Counted from the stretch's first letter, positions 1-12,539 are shown. The stretch is DNA of 64,000 bases from Periplaneta americana (GCF_040183065.1 NC_091119.1:67210892-67274891), one strand, 5' to 3'. Notes: generated from the letters alone by a model not told the origin. Made by a program: numbers and translations.

Positions 1-111
1 GAGATTTTAGTTTGGCCCTCAAAAGGCCTTCTCCTCCGAGAGCAGAACAGTGTCATTTCCCCAGGATGGATATTCTATGTAATGCGACAACTATATATTT
101 TAATGACTATA

Positions 112-915
112 TAATATCATCTGCTTGTCTATGTGGATGACGTGAATATGTTAGAAGAAAATCCACAAACTATTAGGAAAAACACAGGAATTTTACTTGA
201 AGCAAGTAAAGAGATAAGTTTGGAAGTAAATCCCGAAAGACAAAGTATATGATTATGTCTCGTGACCAGAACATAGTATGAAATGGAAATATAAAAATTG
301 AAGAGGTGGAAGAATTCAAATATCTTGGAGCAGCAGTAACAAATATAAATGACGCTCGGGAGGAAACGAAATGCAGAATAAATATCGGAAATTATTATTA
401 TTCAGTTGGGAAGCTTTTGTCATCCAGTCTGCTGTCAAAAAATCTGAAAGTTAGAATTTATAAAAGAGTTATATTACCGATTGTTCTGTATGGTTGTGAA
501 ACTTGGACTCTCACTTTGAGAGAGGAACATAGGTTAAGGGTGTTTGAGAATAAGGTGCTTAGGAAAATATTTGGGGCTAAGAGGGATGAAGTTACAGGAG
601 AATGGAGAAAGTTACACAACGCAGAACTGCACACATTTTATTCTTCACCATTAAATCCAGACGTTTGAGACTGGCATGACATGTAGCACATATAGGCGAA
701 TCCAGAATGCATATAGTGTGTTAATTGGAAGGCTGGAGAGAAAAAGACCTTTGGGGAGGTCAAGACGTAGATGAGAGAATATTAAAATGGATTTGTGGGA
801 GGTGGGGTATGGTGGTGGGGACTGGATTAATCTTGCTCAGGATAGAGACCGATGGTGAGCTTACGTGAGGGTGGCAATGAACCTCCAGGTTCTCTGAAAA
901 CCATAAGTATGCTTA
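112..915 (+). pseudogene. RTE-like LINE, reverse transcriptase C-terminal half (copy A)
   Basis: 5'-truncated non-LTR retrotransposon. It starts inside the reverse transcriptase at the catalytic YVDD box (130-141), where related copies here have YADD. It continues in pieces through the thumb and C-terminal region. An open stretch at 306-668 carries YGCETWTLTLREEHRL, a hallmark of this LINE group. The expected WAGHVARM-type and GRPxRRW-type C-terminal motifs are frameshifted between 660 and 870. Five other fragments of the same family lie in this window (14.8, 32.5, 45.0, 45.7 and 61.0 kb). All share the 3' end (aacctccaggttc, then a short taagta repeat). Clade assignment to RTE-like is from memory of similar proteins, not from a search. 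Not functional. Confidence 0.85.
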
Positions 916-2990
916 AGAATTCTTTTGGTATGTCTCCTTTTCTGTAGGTCTATTCCCTTGTGACTTCGTGAATAGAATTATTAAAAAGAATGGGTGAAAG
1001 GAGACATTCTTGTTATTGTTCTGTGGCTCCTATGTACTACTTCACTTTCACTTTGATGTTTGTGCTATAGTGCAGTCTTTGTATGGTGCTAGTGATATGT
1101 TGAAGTACACATTCTTCTTACTGACCATATTTTGGACAACTTGTAAAATATAATTAAATATGTGAATTCATTGTTTGGTTGGTCTGCTAATGGCTTCATT
1201 GCCAAATGCAAGGCACTAGACAACAACATTGTTTGGTTGGTTCTTTTAGGGCTATTCTTTCTCATTGTTCTTTCTGAGTTTTCATTGTGTAGTGCAATAG
1301 TACGTTTTAAACTGTGAATATTTTTTACATTTAAAATGGTTTCATCTGTATGTTGGTTTTTAGAATGTCATTTGTGCCCCTCGTATTGTTTATTTACAAC
1401 CTGAACTTCAAGTTTAAAATTTAATAAACATTACTAAACAGCCTGTAGAGGATCAAAGCCGACTGCTAGCAGAGGTGAACGATCATCCGACTAGTATGGG
1501 GATAGCTTATAGTCCAAAGTGTTATGAACTGAAATTGCATTTATATTTTTTATTTATTCTTGATATGTTAAAAAGAGTTTGTAAGCTACTTAAAAGAAAG
1601 TTTTGTAAAAGAAAGTAGTGAGTTTTGCTGTAAACATACAAATAATCAACTTTTGAATAAATTAGACCTATTGAGGTTAAATGCCATGGTTTTGAAATGT
1701 ACTGATGACAGGAAATGAATTTGGTAATTCTCTACACCGAAGAAGGCACATCTGCCTTTTCTCCCTTCTTGTTAAACAGACAGGAAGTTCAGGACGCAAT
1801 ACTAGGGAAACGGACCATTTTCCTAGTAATTCGTTCTGGATCTCTCACGTATTATGTTGGTATTTAGTAGTGAAGAGAAAGAAAGATGTACTTCCTTTGA
1901 TGTTTTTCTGGAGAATTAATTTGAATTTTATTACATTGTTATCAGTTTAGTCAACTGTCCGAAGACAGGTTGGAGCCTCATAAGTGACACCAATAAGGTA
2001 ACACTCATGAGGTAACGAAGCTATGAGATAATAGGGTAGGGTGGCCAGTTCCTTTCCTTCTTCATTTCATACATCATTGACTAGTAACATATTTCACTAA
2101 TCAGACTTAAAATATATACAATAATTATTGTTCTTCCTCTGACACCTATCATTAAGTGAGATGTACATATCAGCCAGAACCTCAATCAGAGGTGTTTTGA
2201 CATTGTGGATAATAAAAATATATAAGTAGAAAGATTTTGTCTATTCAGAATTCATTCTGTGTGAAAATTTATGGTGAATACATATGTAAGTTACGAGAAA
2301 TGCACGCATGCTGCTGCTGCTTCTGCTAATTGAGATAACACTGTCAGTTTTCTTGTTCTTATGTTTTAAAGCTATAATGTTTTTACTTAAGGGAATGCAT
2401 AGGTGAAAATTGACCAAAATCTTAAAAAAGTATGATTTTTTGTTTTTATATTATTAATTAAGTATAATCTCTCTAGATTCTAAATCTAGTTTAATTTTCG
2501 TCCTAGTGGCCATTTAAAGCTGTCACGTGATCATTTAAAAGAACGCGTTCATGCTATTTTGCTAATTAAATGGCTCCCAAGCTGACTGCTGTCATCTCTA
2601 GACATACTCTATAATTTGAATATAGCGGGCAATGTTTATACTGGTATTTTATTTCAACTATTGGGAAAATAAGTGTGTTGGCATTTTTGTAAATTAGTTT
2701 GTTGGTAACCTTGGAAACAAAATAACATAAACAAGAGTCAGTACGGGTCGAGCTTCAGTTATGATAGGACCTACGGCGTTCGTGCTCTTGAAGTTTACAA
2801 CCAGTGCTTTTATTGTGTGTGTGTGTGTGGTAGTGTTAGTGTATATGCCCTTTTGTGGTGTTACATCTGCTTAACTCAGTGATAGTGAACTGTTACTATA
2901 TTAGTAGGGGCTGTGGCCTCCAAATACATTTAGAACGGAGTATTCTCCGTCCATATCCTAGATTCATTTGAACAATTACAATGGTGTAGA
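916..2990. other. No recognisable gene; probable old dispersed repeats
   Basis: No credible coding region; the short open frames lack family motifs. A fragment at 1458-1500 resembles part of the retroposon at 4.4-4.7 kb (it shares gcagaggtg.acgatcatcc). The stretch 1949-2215 (ctgtccgaagacaggttg onward) looks like an old dispersed repeat, but I cannot name it. A short GT run lies at 2812-2829. Confidence 0.4.
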
Positions 2991-3070
2991 GCAACGTTTC
3001 TCAAACTTTTCTACTCATGTAATCATTTTAAATCCAAAATTAAACTGTGGAACCCAGCGGAATATTAGTG

Positions 3071-3140
<70 letters not shown>

Positions 3141-3977
3141 CAGACAAATATTAAATTACCAAATGTATTTTTACCACTAACATTACATTATGATGTCACA
3201 TGTTATACATATTTAAAAATTAGGCCTATAAATAATGTTGTTGAACTGTATTTGTTGTTATTACAAAGATTAGTAATCCTGGCTTATTTTTACCACTAAC
3301 ATTAAACATGTTTTTTGAACTCACGCATTATACATACTCGTATTTAAAAATTATAATTTTTTCTGAAATATATTTGCTACTGTTATAGAGATCAGTAAAT
3401 ATATAACAAGCATAAATGAAATTATGTCCACTTGCATTGTTAACACTATAATTCACACTAAATTTCAGGCACTTAATCTTTTTTTTTTTTTTTTTTTTTT
3501 CTCAGAAAGAACACCTGTTTGAAATAGATCAGTGGGACGAATGTTTTTGTTGTTTACGCCTGCATATTTCTTTAATATCGGGTTTACTGTTGGAAAGCTG
3601 AAGTCTCATATCTGGTTCTGTAAGCAGCAGTCTGTTTCGGTGTTTAGTTTTGATACACGTACACACAGAAAACCCAGTTTCATATAGGTAAATACTTACA
3701 AAACGAAGTAGAATTGTAATAGCTTTTTTTGATAACACTGAATACTCTCTTCTCAGGCTGTGCTAAAAGTCCATCATGAGATTCTTAAGGTGAGATTGCA
3801 AGGATGAATCAGACGTCAATTCCAGTAACGCTTCGTATTCTTCAGAAGCGACGGAAGAAGGTTTTTCTTTGATGTCTAATGGATTTTTGATGCACAAGTT
3901 TTGAGAATTGTTTTCAGTTTTTCTGTTTTGGAAATTACTGCTCTACAGTATGGCGCATATCCTCCAAATGCTTTATA
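2991..3977 (-). pseudogene. hAT transposase, C-terminal (dimerisation) part
   Basis: Minus-strand C-terminal part of a hAT transposase of the ZBED5/SCAND3-like type. The segment 3529-3738 reads through a typical dimerisation domain: YLYETGFS followed by IKTKHRNRL and a terminal KQQKHSSH. In related proteins these are YLCExGFS, IKTKYRNRL and xxxHPSH. Just upstream an in-frame TAG interrupts a conserved FW-type position. The 3' end is probably near 2991, where caacgtttctcaaactttt resembles hAT terminal repeats. The frame continues beyond the composite insertion at 3982-6633 into 6638-7020. A (TA)n run and a poly-T tract lie in the 3' untranslated part. Confidence 0.8.
3075..3138. repeat. (TA)n microsatellite
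   Basis: About 32 uninterrupted TA units. The tyrosine/isoleucine open frames across it are artefacts of the repeat. Confidence 0.98.
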
Positions 3978-4408
3978 AATTGAAGGGCTCGGTGCAATAA
4001 GGTGTTAACCCACACGTAGTTACTTCTGAGATATGAGCATTTTAAAGTTTAGAAAAAGGCATAATTCCAAATATTGAAATTTAAATGCTGAAACTGCTTT
4101 CAATGTGAAGCTGTGACTCTTTAAGTTACAGTTATGTAATTTTGAAAGATTTTACCGAATTTGGAAGACCTATATTACAGGCATATTTGATAATCAGGGA
4201 TGTCTATGTTGGTTAGCACCTTATTGCACCAGATGGTCGGACACTGCTTTGAGAGGGATTACGAATGAATTACAAACATAATTTTATTCTGAACACTTAT
4301 ACAACCTAACTAAATTAGAATTATAATGAATAATATCTGAATTTGTCCTCTACACTTGCACATTCTAATTTAACGTTGTATTATACTGTGTTTACAACAA
4401 GATTTGCT

Positions 4409-4410
<2 letters not shown>

Positions 4411-4466
<56 letters not shown>

Positions 4467-4705
4467 TTAATAATTCGAGGCACGACAGTCCATGAAGGAC
4501 CATGATCGTCCAGCCGGCTGCTGACCTCACGTCCACATGCCGAAGCAGAGGTGGACGATCATCCAACCAGAATGAGGTATCGTGTCGTTAGCACGGTGAT
4601 CCTCCACAGCCGTTATAGCGGCTTTCATAATCAGATTTCGCTACCTATCGCAGCTCCCCTTGTGCCTCACGATGCTGAGTGGGCACTGGTCCCATACACT
4701 GGCCG
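4411..4705 (-). mobile_element. Retroposon with (ATT)n tail, in composite copy 1
   Basis: A GC-richer block (about 4478-4705) abuts a long (AAT)n run at 4411-4470. Read on the minus strand, the block ends in ...ctgtcgtgcctcg followed by (ATT)n, which fits a SINE or LINE 3' end with a microsatellite tail. No pol III B box (GGTTCGANTCC) is visible, so tRNA origin is not supported. The same insertion occupies the same place in copy 2 (9836-10105), so it predates the duplication of the composite element. Confidence 0.6.
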
Positions 4706-5204
4706 AAATTTAAATGGCATTACAGCAATTCAATTTTACCATGCACTATATACTATCATCAAGTATATCCAAATTTTCAGGTTAATGTTCTTCACCTGCT
4801 GTACCGTGAGTAACGAGATTCCTGTAGAAAACATGATGTACTGGTGGGATCTATTCCAGAAGTAACATTACATCTGCTAATTTTCGACTCTCTGTAGGAA
4901 GTTGTGTTGAATATTTAGATTGTAAATCACAAATTGAAATTGTTGAACTATGACGACCCCATTTCTTGAGAGTGTACTGAATGTAATGACAGTTCATGCT
5001 AGTAAGTGTAACCAATCCCTAAAATGCCTGGTAAAGCTGAGTCAATCTTAAACAAAGAGGCATTTGAAAATTGGAGAGGTTTCTTTCAATCTGAAACTAT
5101 TTTCTTCAGTATTGAATAAGTCAATGGACGAACATTTTTAAAGTCCATCTGATGCATCTTCGTTACTGTAAACTTCTTTTTTTGTATTAGCATTTAAGAT
5201 TATA

Positions 5205-5889
5205 TAGGGTGTATCAAAAGGTCAGGTCAAGCCTTAAGGAGGTGATTCAGGACCCTATTTGCAACAAAAATCCTAATACATTTGTTCAATATTCATCCCC
5301 ATTTCCGAGTTTCACGAATATCACGTACCGTATCTATCCCTTTCAGGCAATGGGACCACCCCTTTCAATCCATCTACCTCGAAAATGGTGATCTAACCAT
5401 TGGCGTAGTGGAAGTCTGAAATGTGGTGGAGTACCGTATAGTTGATACCGTAGTTGCCTGGCCAGCCCGGTACTCAGACTTAACACCATTGAACTTCTTT
5501 CTCTGGGGCTGCAAGAAGGAGAAAGTGTACCAAACGGAGATAGCAAGCAGGGAAGAGCCCGTTGCAATGATTAACACGGCTGCAATGGAGATATACCAGT
5601 ACGGATTGGATAATGAGCAGTGAGAGGTCAGACGGTGTGTTGAAGCGTGTGTTCATGCCAGAGGGGGACATTTTGAGTATCTGCTCTAGACAACTCACAA
5701 TTAGCCTACCTTCTCTCAAGCAGACAGGTCCATTAGGTGTGGAATCAAATGGGGATAGATACGGTACGTGATATTCGTGTAACTCGGAAACGGGGATGAA
5801 TATTGAAAAAGTGTGTTAGGATTTTTTTGTTGCAAATAAGATCCTGAATCACCTCCTTAAGGCTTGACCTGACCTTTTGATACACCCTG
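5205..5889. mobile_element. Fold-back mariner-like element, deleted copy 1
   Basis: TA-flanked element (left TA 5203-5204, right TA 5890-5891) whose ends are long inverted repeats starting (t/c)agggtgtatcaaaaggtca. The plus strand from about 5450 encodes the 3' part of a mariner-type transposase (WPARYSDLTPLNFFLWGCKK, a form of the SPDLxPxDFFLWG third-acidic-residue motif). The left arm is a minus-oriented copy of the same 3' end but has lost about 290 bp compared with the copy at 10611-11586. The 5' half of the gene is absent. The serine before the motif Asp is preserved, but stops and the missing N-terminus make it inactive. Confidence 0.82.
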
Positions 5890-6637
5890 TATATGACCAG
5901 TCTTCTGCAGTATAAACGGTGGAACAATATCTCCGAGAATACAACTCTACTGTATGCGACCAAAATCACGATCGCTCTAGTTTGAATAACTTCTTTGTTG
6001 AATAGTGAAGCATATTGTTGTCCTTTATTTTTCCTTCTCTTGTGTTTAAAACGTTCCCAGCTTGATGGTGACGCTTTCTTTTCCTGTTTGGAGGGAATTC
6101 GATGTGACTGATCTCAGGTTCCCTTGATATGTTTAATTCACATTGAAACAGTGGCGTAAAATAAAAAAAAAAAATATATATAATATATATTCATATATAT
6201 GAAACTTTTATAACGTTTAACTTTGATGCAAGAAGGTGTCATCCTCAATACTATTTTAATAATGAGAAATAAAATTAATCCTTACCTCTTCCGAAGTGCC
6301 TTCATTTCCAGTGAGATATAATATAATCTGGGTCGTCGATACTATCATCAGTGTAGTTACTCACATCATCGTTTCAATTAACTTATTTTTTTAGAATCTG
6401 TTCATTTGGCTACTTTTTCCTTCCAACTTGGTATAGGTTGGCGCCTTATTGCTCAAAACAAATGACTCTTAACATTGGTTAGAAAAAGGATACGCATTTA
6501 CTGCTGCGAAATTTATACTAATACCAGAGCCATCTTTTGACAGAAAGTGCACAATATTATTCCACGTATGTTTGTGTATAAATCTCAATTTTCACAAAAG
6601 TGAGGGTTAGCACCTTATTGCACCGAGCCCTTCAATT

Positions 6638-7040
<403 letters not shown>

Positions 7041-7081
7041 TTATTTAACAGCGCTTGCAACTGCTGAGGAGCCATTCCATT

Positions 7082-7473
7082 TGTAACGGATGTTACAATT
7101 TTACTCATATATAGTTCAATATTTATTAAAGTTTAATACATAATATCAATTCTTGCCATCCTAATTCACTTGAGTATTAATTTGTCTGACTACTGAAAAC
7201 AAGAACCTAAACGTACAAACCATATAGGAGTCCCATAAAAAAAAATAGCTGTAACGGATGTTACAATAAATGGAAGTGTTACCTCACTTAGTATCCATTT
7301 TCTTAAAAACTCTGTTCACTTTGGCCAATGATGATTCTCATTTTTGGTGAGCTGATGCAGAAGGTTTGAAAGAGGTCTGGTAAATATTGAACTCACAGAA
7401 ATATTGAAATATGAAGAAAAATTATTTAATATTCTTTAACGGATGTTACGTGCAAAGTGTAACAGATGTTACA
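7082..7473. repeat. Four copies of an interrupted palindrome tgtaacggatgttaca
   Basis: Full or near-full copies lie at 7082-7097, 7250-7265, 7436-7449 (ends changed) and 7458-7473 (cagat variant). Each is TGTAAC-4 nt-GTTACA. Spacing is irregular, so this is not a simple tandem array. They lie between the hAT gene break and the Tigger-type fragment and may be subterminal protein-binding repeats of that element. That role is inference. Confidence 0.7.
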
Positions 7474-7607
7474 AGTAAGTACCAAACAGCAAGTTTATAG
7501 AAAATATGCATGGAAGCCTACAAATAGAGACATACAAAATAAAACAACTTAAAATAATGAGTTCTTGGGATCACTTTTTGTCATTACAAGTTATTAATCT
7601 CACAATT

Positions 7608-7970
7608 TTAAACATTTTTTTCATATACATCGACAGGATTAGTGAACTCATAAAAGACCCTGGCTCCCTTTGTTACTATTTTAGGTGGTGATATAATTTT
7701 TACTATCTGTTCATACCTGATGTACTTTTCATCACGTTCATCTATTTTAAATAATCTACCTGTCTTCCCATGTAGCTTCAGAAACACAACGCGAACTTCG
7801 TCATCATCGTCAACATGAGTTTGGCATATACCAACATATCTGTACTGATCAAATTTATTAGGCCTACTTATTCCAAAAGTCACCAAAACATATTTTCCTG
7901 GGTTAATATTACATGGTAACAGTTCAGTGGCAGTCAAGGAAGAGTCTGTAGATAATCTGGGGATGGTATT
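7608..7970 (-). pseudogene. C-terminal accessory domain of a pogo/Tigger (jerky-like) transposase
   Basis: The minus-strand frame carries PGKYVLVTFG, then YRYVGICQ, a stretch of acidic residues, and IVKIISPPKIVTKGARVFYEF before its stop. The spacing of a 'VxV.F.....Y.G' block followed by 'IV.II.PP..V..RG' matches the C-terminal extension found on many arthropod jerky/CENP-B-like DDE proteins. A related segment is at 35227-35553. No DDE core is attached here. The fragment sits inside the hAT gene, upstream (in minus-strand sense) of the tgtaac palindromes. Confidence 0.5.
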
Positions 7971-8192
7971 TGGAGGAATGCTAGTGAGGTTATATCAGCG
8001 ACGCCGGTGTGCCAGAATTTTGTCCCGCAGGAGTTCTTTTACATGCCACTAAATCTAATGACATGAGTCTGTCGCATTTAAGCACACTTAAATGCCATCG
8101 ACCTGGGCCGGGATCGAATCTGCAACCTCGGGCACAGATGACCAGCACTATACCAACTGCGCTACTCAGGGCGACGAGATTTATGAAGGCTT
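7965..8192 (-). mobile_element. tRNA-derived SINE
   Basis: On the minus strand the sequence begins at about 8192 with a tRNA-like head: cctgagtagcgcagttggta (A-box region), a loop, then gcagattcgatcccggccc (B box). The following body runs to about 7965. It abuts the hAT frame at its 5' end, which fits insertion into that gene. Not a tRNA gene: there is no acceptor stem or terminator in the right place, and the body continues as a SINE. Confidence 0.75.
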
Positions 8193-8960
8193 ACCATGTC
8201 CTCACAAATGATTTTGAAGAGTCTTGAATTTAGTGGTCTGGATTTGATAAAATTAACGATTTTTACTGCTTCATTAAGAACATTTTTGAGGGAAAGTGGC
8301 ATTTTTGATGTGGCCAAAGCTTGACTGTGAAAAATACACTGACTGCTTTTGAAATTTTTTTAACTGACTTTATGTGCGATACTGCACCAGTTGTTTTCCC
8401 AACCATTGCCTTTGCACCATCCGTGCAGACATGAACACAATATTGTCCCAGGATATATGATTTTCTGCAAAGTACTCAGTAACATGTCTAAAAACTTTCA
8501 GATCCTGTTGCATTAGCGGGCAGCAGTTTACATAATAGCATATCTTCTTCAATAGTATCTTCATAATGGTACTGGTAACAGACAAACACTACTACAACTG
8601 CCAGCTCTGCTACATTACTTGACTCGTCTACCTGAAGTGCAAATTGACATGATCTGAGCCGACGGTTTTACTGTATTCTTTCTTGACATAAGGTATCATG
8701 TTTTGAATGCGACGAGCCACTCTGTCATTTGAAAGCGGCACGGAAGATAACTGTTCAGCCTCCTTGATCATGCACTTAACCATGTCAATCGCGAAGAGTT
8801 TTATTGGGTGTTGCTGTGACGAACATGTATTTGGTCTTCGGCCCAGTCAATGCGCTTTCTATAATAGGTGACACGGAGATTTGTGACTACTTGTCTGTCC
8901 AGCAACATGGCCCATCCTAAAGAAAATTCTTTCCTTAAAATTCTGCTTTGTCAAGTCTTC
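8193..8960 (-). pseudogene. hAT transposase, N-terminal/core part
   Basis: Minus-strand frames, broken by several shifts, give the early core of the same ZBED5-like hAT transposase. About 8640-8790 reads like MVKCMIKEAEQLSSVPLSND and ARRIQNMIPYVKKEY. About 8370-8585 reads VFRHVTEYFAENHISWDNIV, where relatives have an F..xLxWxxCV..CTDGA block; here that block is altered to FMSARM, losing the Asp. At 8195-8235 it reads RPLNSRLFKIICEDM. It joins in order with 6638-7020 and 2991-3977, giving one gene split by two insertions. Confidence 0.7.
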
Positions 8961-9406
8961 TTTCTATATAGGTCCTATTATGTTTTAGGGTTTTAATTTT
9001 TGTGCTGCTGTCGTCATTCCTTTCATTTTTGATTCTTCTTGCTACAATTTTACTGTACCTCATAGAAAAATTCCACTTAAATTAATGCTATGAAAGCAAT
9101 GGAAAGAAAGTTTGATATTCTGAACACAGCCTTGTTAGTGCAAGTTATGAATGAATTTTTGCTTTTCCTCAGTACCTCAATCTGTTTTTCGTTGTGTTTT
9201 GTGTCGGTTCTCGACTCTTGCTATTCAGTTGTGATAATTTTTAAAATATAATTTATTTTACTTATTACTTTATTAGGTGAAGACATTAAGTGCGTTTCAG
9301 TTTTTAATGAATTTCTAATAAGTGTGTTAGGACCTATTATATAACTTTTTGTATTATTATGTTGCAATGTGAAAATGAATCCGTTGAATAACACAGTTTG
9401 TACATT
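8961..9406. other. No feature recognised
   Basis: AT-rich sequence between the hAT gene and composite copy 2. It may hold the 5' end of the hAT element, but I could not find a terminal repeat matching caacgtttctcaaac. Confidence 0.3.
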
Positions 9407-9835
9407 AATTGAAGGGCTCGGTGCAATAAGGTGTTAACCCACACGTAGTTACTTCTGAGATATGAGCATTTTAAAGTTTAGAAAAAGGCATAATTCCAAA
9501 TATTGAAATTTAAATGCTGCAACTGCTTTCAATGTGAAGCTGTGACTCTTAAGTTACATTTATGTAATTTTGAAACATTTTACCGAATTTGGAAGACCTA
9601 TATTACAGGCATATTTGATAATCGGGGATGTCTATGTTGGTTAGCACCTTATTGCACCAGATGGTTGGACACTGCTTTGAGAATGATTACGAATGAATTG
9701 CAAACATAATTTTATTCTGAACACTTATACAACCTAACTAAATTAGAATTATAATGAATAATACCTGAATTTGTCCTCTACACTTGCACATTCTAATTTA
9801 ACGTTGTATTATACTGTGTTTACAACAAGATTTGC

Positions 9836-9836
9836 T

Positions 9837-9881
<45 letters not shown>

Positions 9882-10105
9882 CCGAGGCACGACAGTCCAT
9901 GAAGGACCATGATCGTCCAGCCGGCTGCTGACCTCACGTCCACATGCCGAAGCAGAGGTGGACGATCATCCAACCAGAATGCAGGTATCGTGTCGTTAGC
10001 ACGGTGATCCTCCACAGCTGTTATAGCGGCTTTCGTAATCAGATTTCGCTACCTATCGCAGCTCCCCTTGTGCATCACAATGCTGAGTGGGCACTGGTCC
10101 CATAC
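9836..10105 (-). mobile_element. Retroposon with (ATT)n tail, in composite copy 2
   Basis: Same block as at 4411-4705, nearly identical, in the same position and orientation. The (AAT)n run (9838-9882) is shorter than in copy 1, as expected for microsatellite drift after duplication. Confidence 0.6.
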
Positions 10106-10610
10106 ACTGGCCGAAATTTAAATGGCATTACAGCAATTCAATTTTACCGTGCACTATATATTATCATCAAGTATATCCACATTTTCAGGTTAATGTTCTT
10201 CACCTGCAGTACCGTGAGTAACGAGATTCCTGTAGAAAACATGATGTACTGGTGGATCTATTCCAGAAGTAACATTACATCTGCAAATTTTCGACTCTCT
10301 ATAGGAAGTTTTGTTGAATATTTAGGTTGTAAATCACAAATTGAAATTGTTGAACTATGACGACCCCATTTCTTGAGAGTGTACTGAATGTAATGACAGT
10401 TCATGCTAGTAAGTGTAACCAACCTCTAAAATGCCTGGTAAAGCTAAGTCAATCTTAAACAAAGAGGCATTTGAAAATTGGAGAGGTTTCTTTCAATCTG
10501 AAACTATTTTCTTCAGTATTGAATAAGTCAATGGACGAAAGTTTTTAAAGTCCAACTGATGCATCTTCGTTACTCTAAACTTCTTTTTTGTATTAGCATT
10601 TAAGATTATA

Positions 10611-11586
10611 CAGGGTGTATCAAAAGGTCAGGTCAAGCCTTAAGGAGGTGATTCAGGACCTTATTTGCAACAAAAATCCTAATATATTTTTTCAATATTT
10701 CATCCCCATTTCCGAGTTTCACGAATATCACGTACCGTATCTATTCCTAGTTGATTCCACACCTAATGGATCTGTCTGCTTGAGAGAAGGTAGGCTAATT
10801 GTCAGTAGTCTAGAGCAGATGCTCAAAATGTCCCCCTTTCGCACGAATACACACTTCAGCACGCCTTCTGACCTCTCGCTGCACATTATCCAATCCGTGC
10901 TGGTGTATCTCCATTGCAGTCATGTTAATTTTTGCAACGATTTCTTCACTGCTTGCTATCTCCGTTTGGTACATTTTCTCCTTCATGGAGCCCCAGAGAA
11001 AGAAGTCCACTGGTGTTAGGTCTGGGAACTGGGCTGGCCAGGGATTGGGACCACCCCTTTCAATCCATCTATCTCGAAAATGGTGATCTAACCATTGGCG
11101 TACTGGAAGTCTGAAATGTGGTGGAGTACCGTATAGTTGATACCATAGTTGCCTGGCCAGCCCGGTCCCCAGACTTGACACCATTGAACTTTTTTCTCTG
11201 GGGCTGCAAGAAGGAGAAAGTGTATCAAACGGAGATAGCAAGCAGGGAAGAGCTCATTGCAAAGATTAACACAGCTGCAATGGAGATATACCAGTACGGA
11301 TTGGATAATGAGCAGCGAGAGGTCAGACGACGTGCTGAAACGTGTGTTCGTGCAAGAGGGGGGGAACATTTTGAGCATCTGCTCTAGACAACTGACAATT
11401 AGCCTACCTTCTCTCAAGCAGACAGGTCCATTAGACGTGGAATCAAATGGGAATAGATACGATACGTGATATTCGTGTAACTCGGAAATGGGGATGAATA
11501 TTGAAAAAGTGTATTAGGATTTTTTGTTGCAAATAAGATCCTGAATCACCTCCTTAAGGCTTGACCTGACCTTTTGATACACCCTG
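10611..11586. mobile_element. Fold-back mariner-like element, long copy 2
   Basis: TA-flanked (10609-10610, 11587-11588). Two transposase 3' halves are joined head to head. The minus strand (about 11160 to 10810) reads YGTPPHFRLPVRQW, DRWIERGGP, then PWPAQFPDLTPVDFFLWG and continues to EHLL. The plus strand (11118-11387) reads WPARSPDLTPLNFFLWGCKK and continues to EHLL. The arms are about 430 bp each, around a loop at about 11040-11150. The two arms differ at many bases, so the inversion is old or arose by joining two diverged copies. Only the last of the three mariner catalytic acids lies in either half, so neither can be active. Confidence 0.85.
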
Positions 11587-12539
11587 TATATGACCAGTCT
11601 TCTGCAGTATAAACGGTGGAACAATATCTCCGAGAATACAACTCTACTGTATGCGACCAAAATCATGATCGCTCTAGTTTGAATAACTTCTTTGTTGAAT
11701 AGTGAAGCATATTGTTGTCCTTTATTTTTCCTTCTCTTTTGTTTAAAACGTTCCCAGCTTGATGGTGACGCTTTCTTTTCCTGTTTGGAGGGAATTTGAT
11801 GTGACTGATCTCAGGTTCCCTTGATATGTTTAATTCACACTGAAACAGTGGAGTAATATATATATATGTAACTTTTATAACGTTTAGCTTTGATGCAAGA
11901 AGGTGTCACCCCTCGATACTATTTTAATAATGAGAAATTAAATTAATCCTTACCTCTTCCAATGTGCCTTCATTTCCAGTCAGATATAATATAATCTGGG
12001 TCGTCGATGCTATCATCAGTTTAGTTACTCACGTCATCGTTTCATTTAACTTATTTTTTTAGAAACTGTTCATTTGGCTACTTTCTCCTTCCAACTTGTT
12101 ATAGGTTGGCACCTTATTGCTCAAAACAAATGACTCTTAACATTGATTAGAAAAAGGATATGCATTTACTGCTGCTCATTCCAGAGCCATCTTCTGACAG
12201 AAAGTGCACAATATTATTCCACGTATGTTTGTGTATAAATCTCGATTTTCACAAAAGTGAGGGTTAGCACCTTATTGCACCGAGCCCTTCAATTCAAACC
12301 TCGTTTAATCGCTTATGTGAGCAGGATAAGAGTTATCTATTGTTTCTAGACAGAACTCAACCAATTTTAGACATAAACTGTAAAAAGTTAAACTCGCAAG
12401 CTGGCAAAACATACGAACTTAATTTTAAAACTTCATGGTACTGCAAGCGTCAGTGAGTGGTTGTGTGGGAGCCACTACATTGAAATACTATTTTGTTAGT
12501 CATGCCTACTACTTGGAGTAAAAAAACGTATGTGGAATG

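Larger units (their letters stand above)
3982..6633. mobile_element. AATT-flanked composite DNA transposon, copy 1
   Basis: Ends are perfect inverted repeats for at least 20 bp (gaagggctcggtgcaataag at 3982, its complement ending at 6633). AATT lies on both sides (3978-3981, 6634-6637). Removing the element and one AATT restores the hAT reading frame across the site (residues ...DELIEEFIKHLED...), which proves insertion with a 4-bp duplication. Subterminal inverted copies of ggttagcaccttattgcacc sit at 4211-4230, with a relative at 6436-6454. No transposase is visible, so the element is non-autonomous. It carries a nested retroposon (4411-4705) and a fold-back mariner (5205-5889). A second copy lies at 9411-12290. 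The superfamily is not known to me. Confidence 0.88.
9411..12290. mobile_element. AATT-flanked composite DNA transposon, copy 2
   Basis: Same terminal inverted repeats as copy 1 (gaagggctcggtgcaataag, and inverted at 12290) and the same AATT on both sides (9407-9410, 12291-12294), in unrelated flanking sequence. It is collinear with copy 1 throughout, including the (AAT)n retroposon and the fold-back mariner. The main difference is that copy 2 keeps about 290 bp of the left mariner arm that copy 1 lacks. Internal inverted copies of the terminal motif lie at 9639-9658 and 12104-12121. No transposase of its own is visible. Confidence 0.88.

Noticed and set aside
1705-1950. 81-residue open frame
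   Set aside because: No motif, no homologue I recognise, surrounded by non-coding sequence.
2968-3299. Open frames rich in Tyr/Ile
   Set aside because: They are translations of the (TA)n microsatellite.
10932-11469. Several overlapping open frames on both strands
   Set aside because: Shadows of the two inverted mariner halves; only the WPA...DLTP...FFLWG frames are real.
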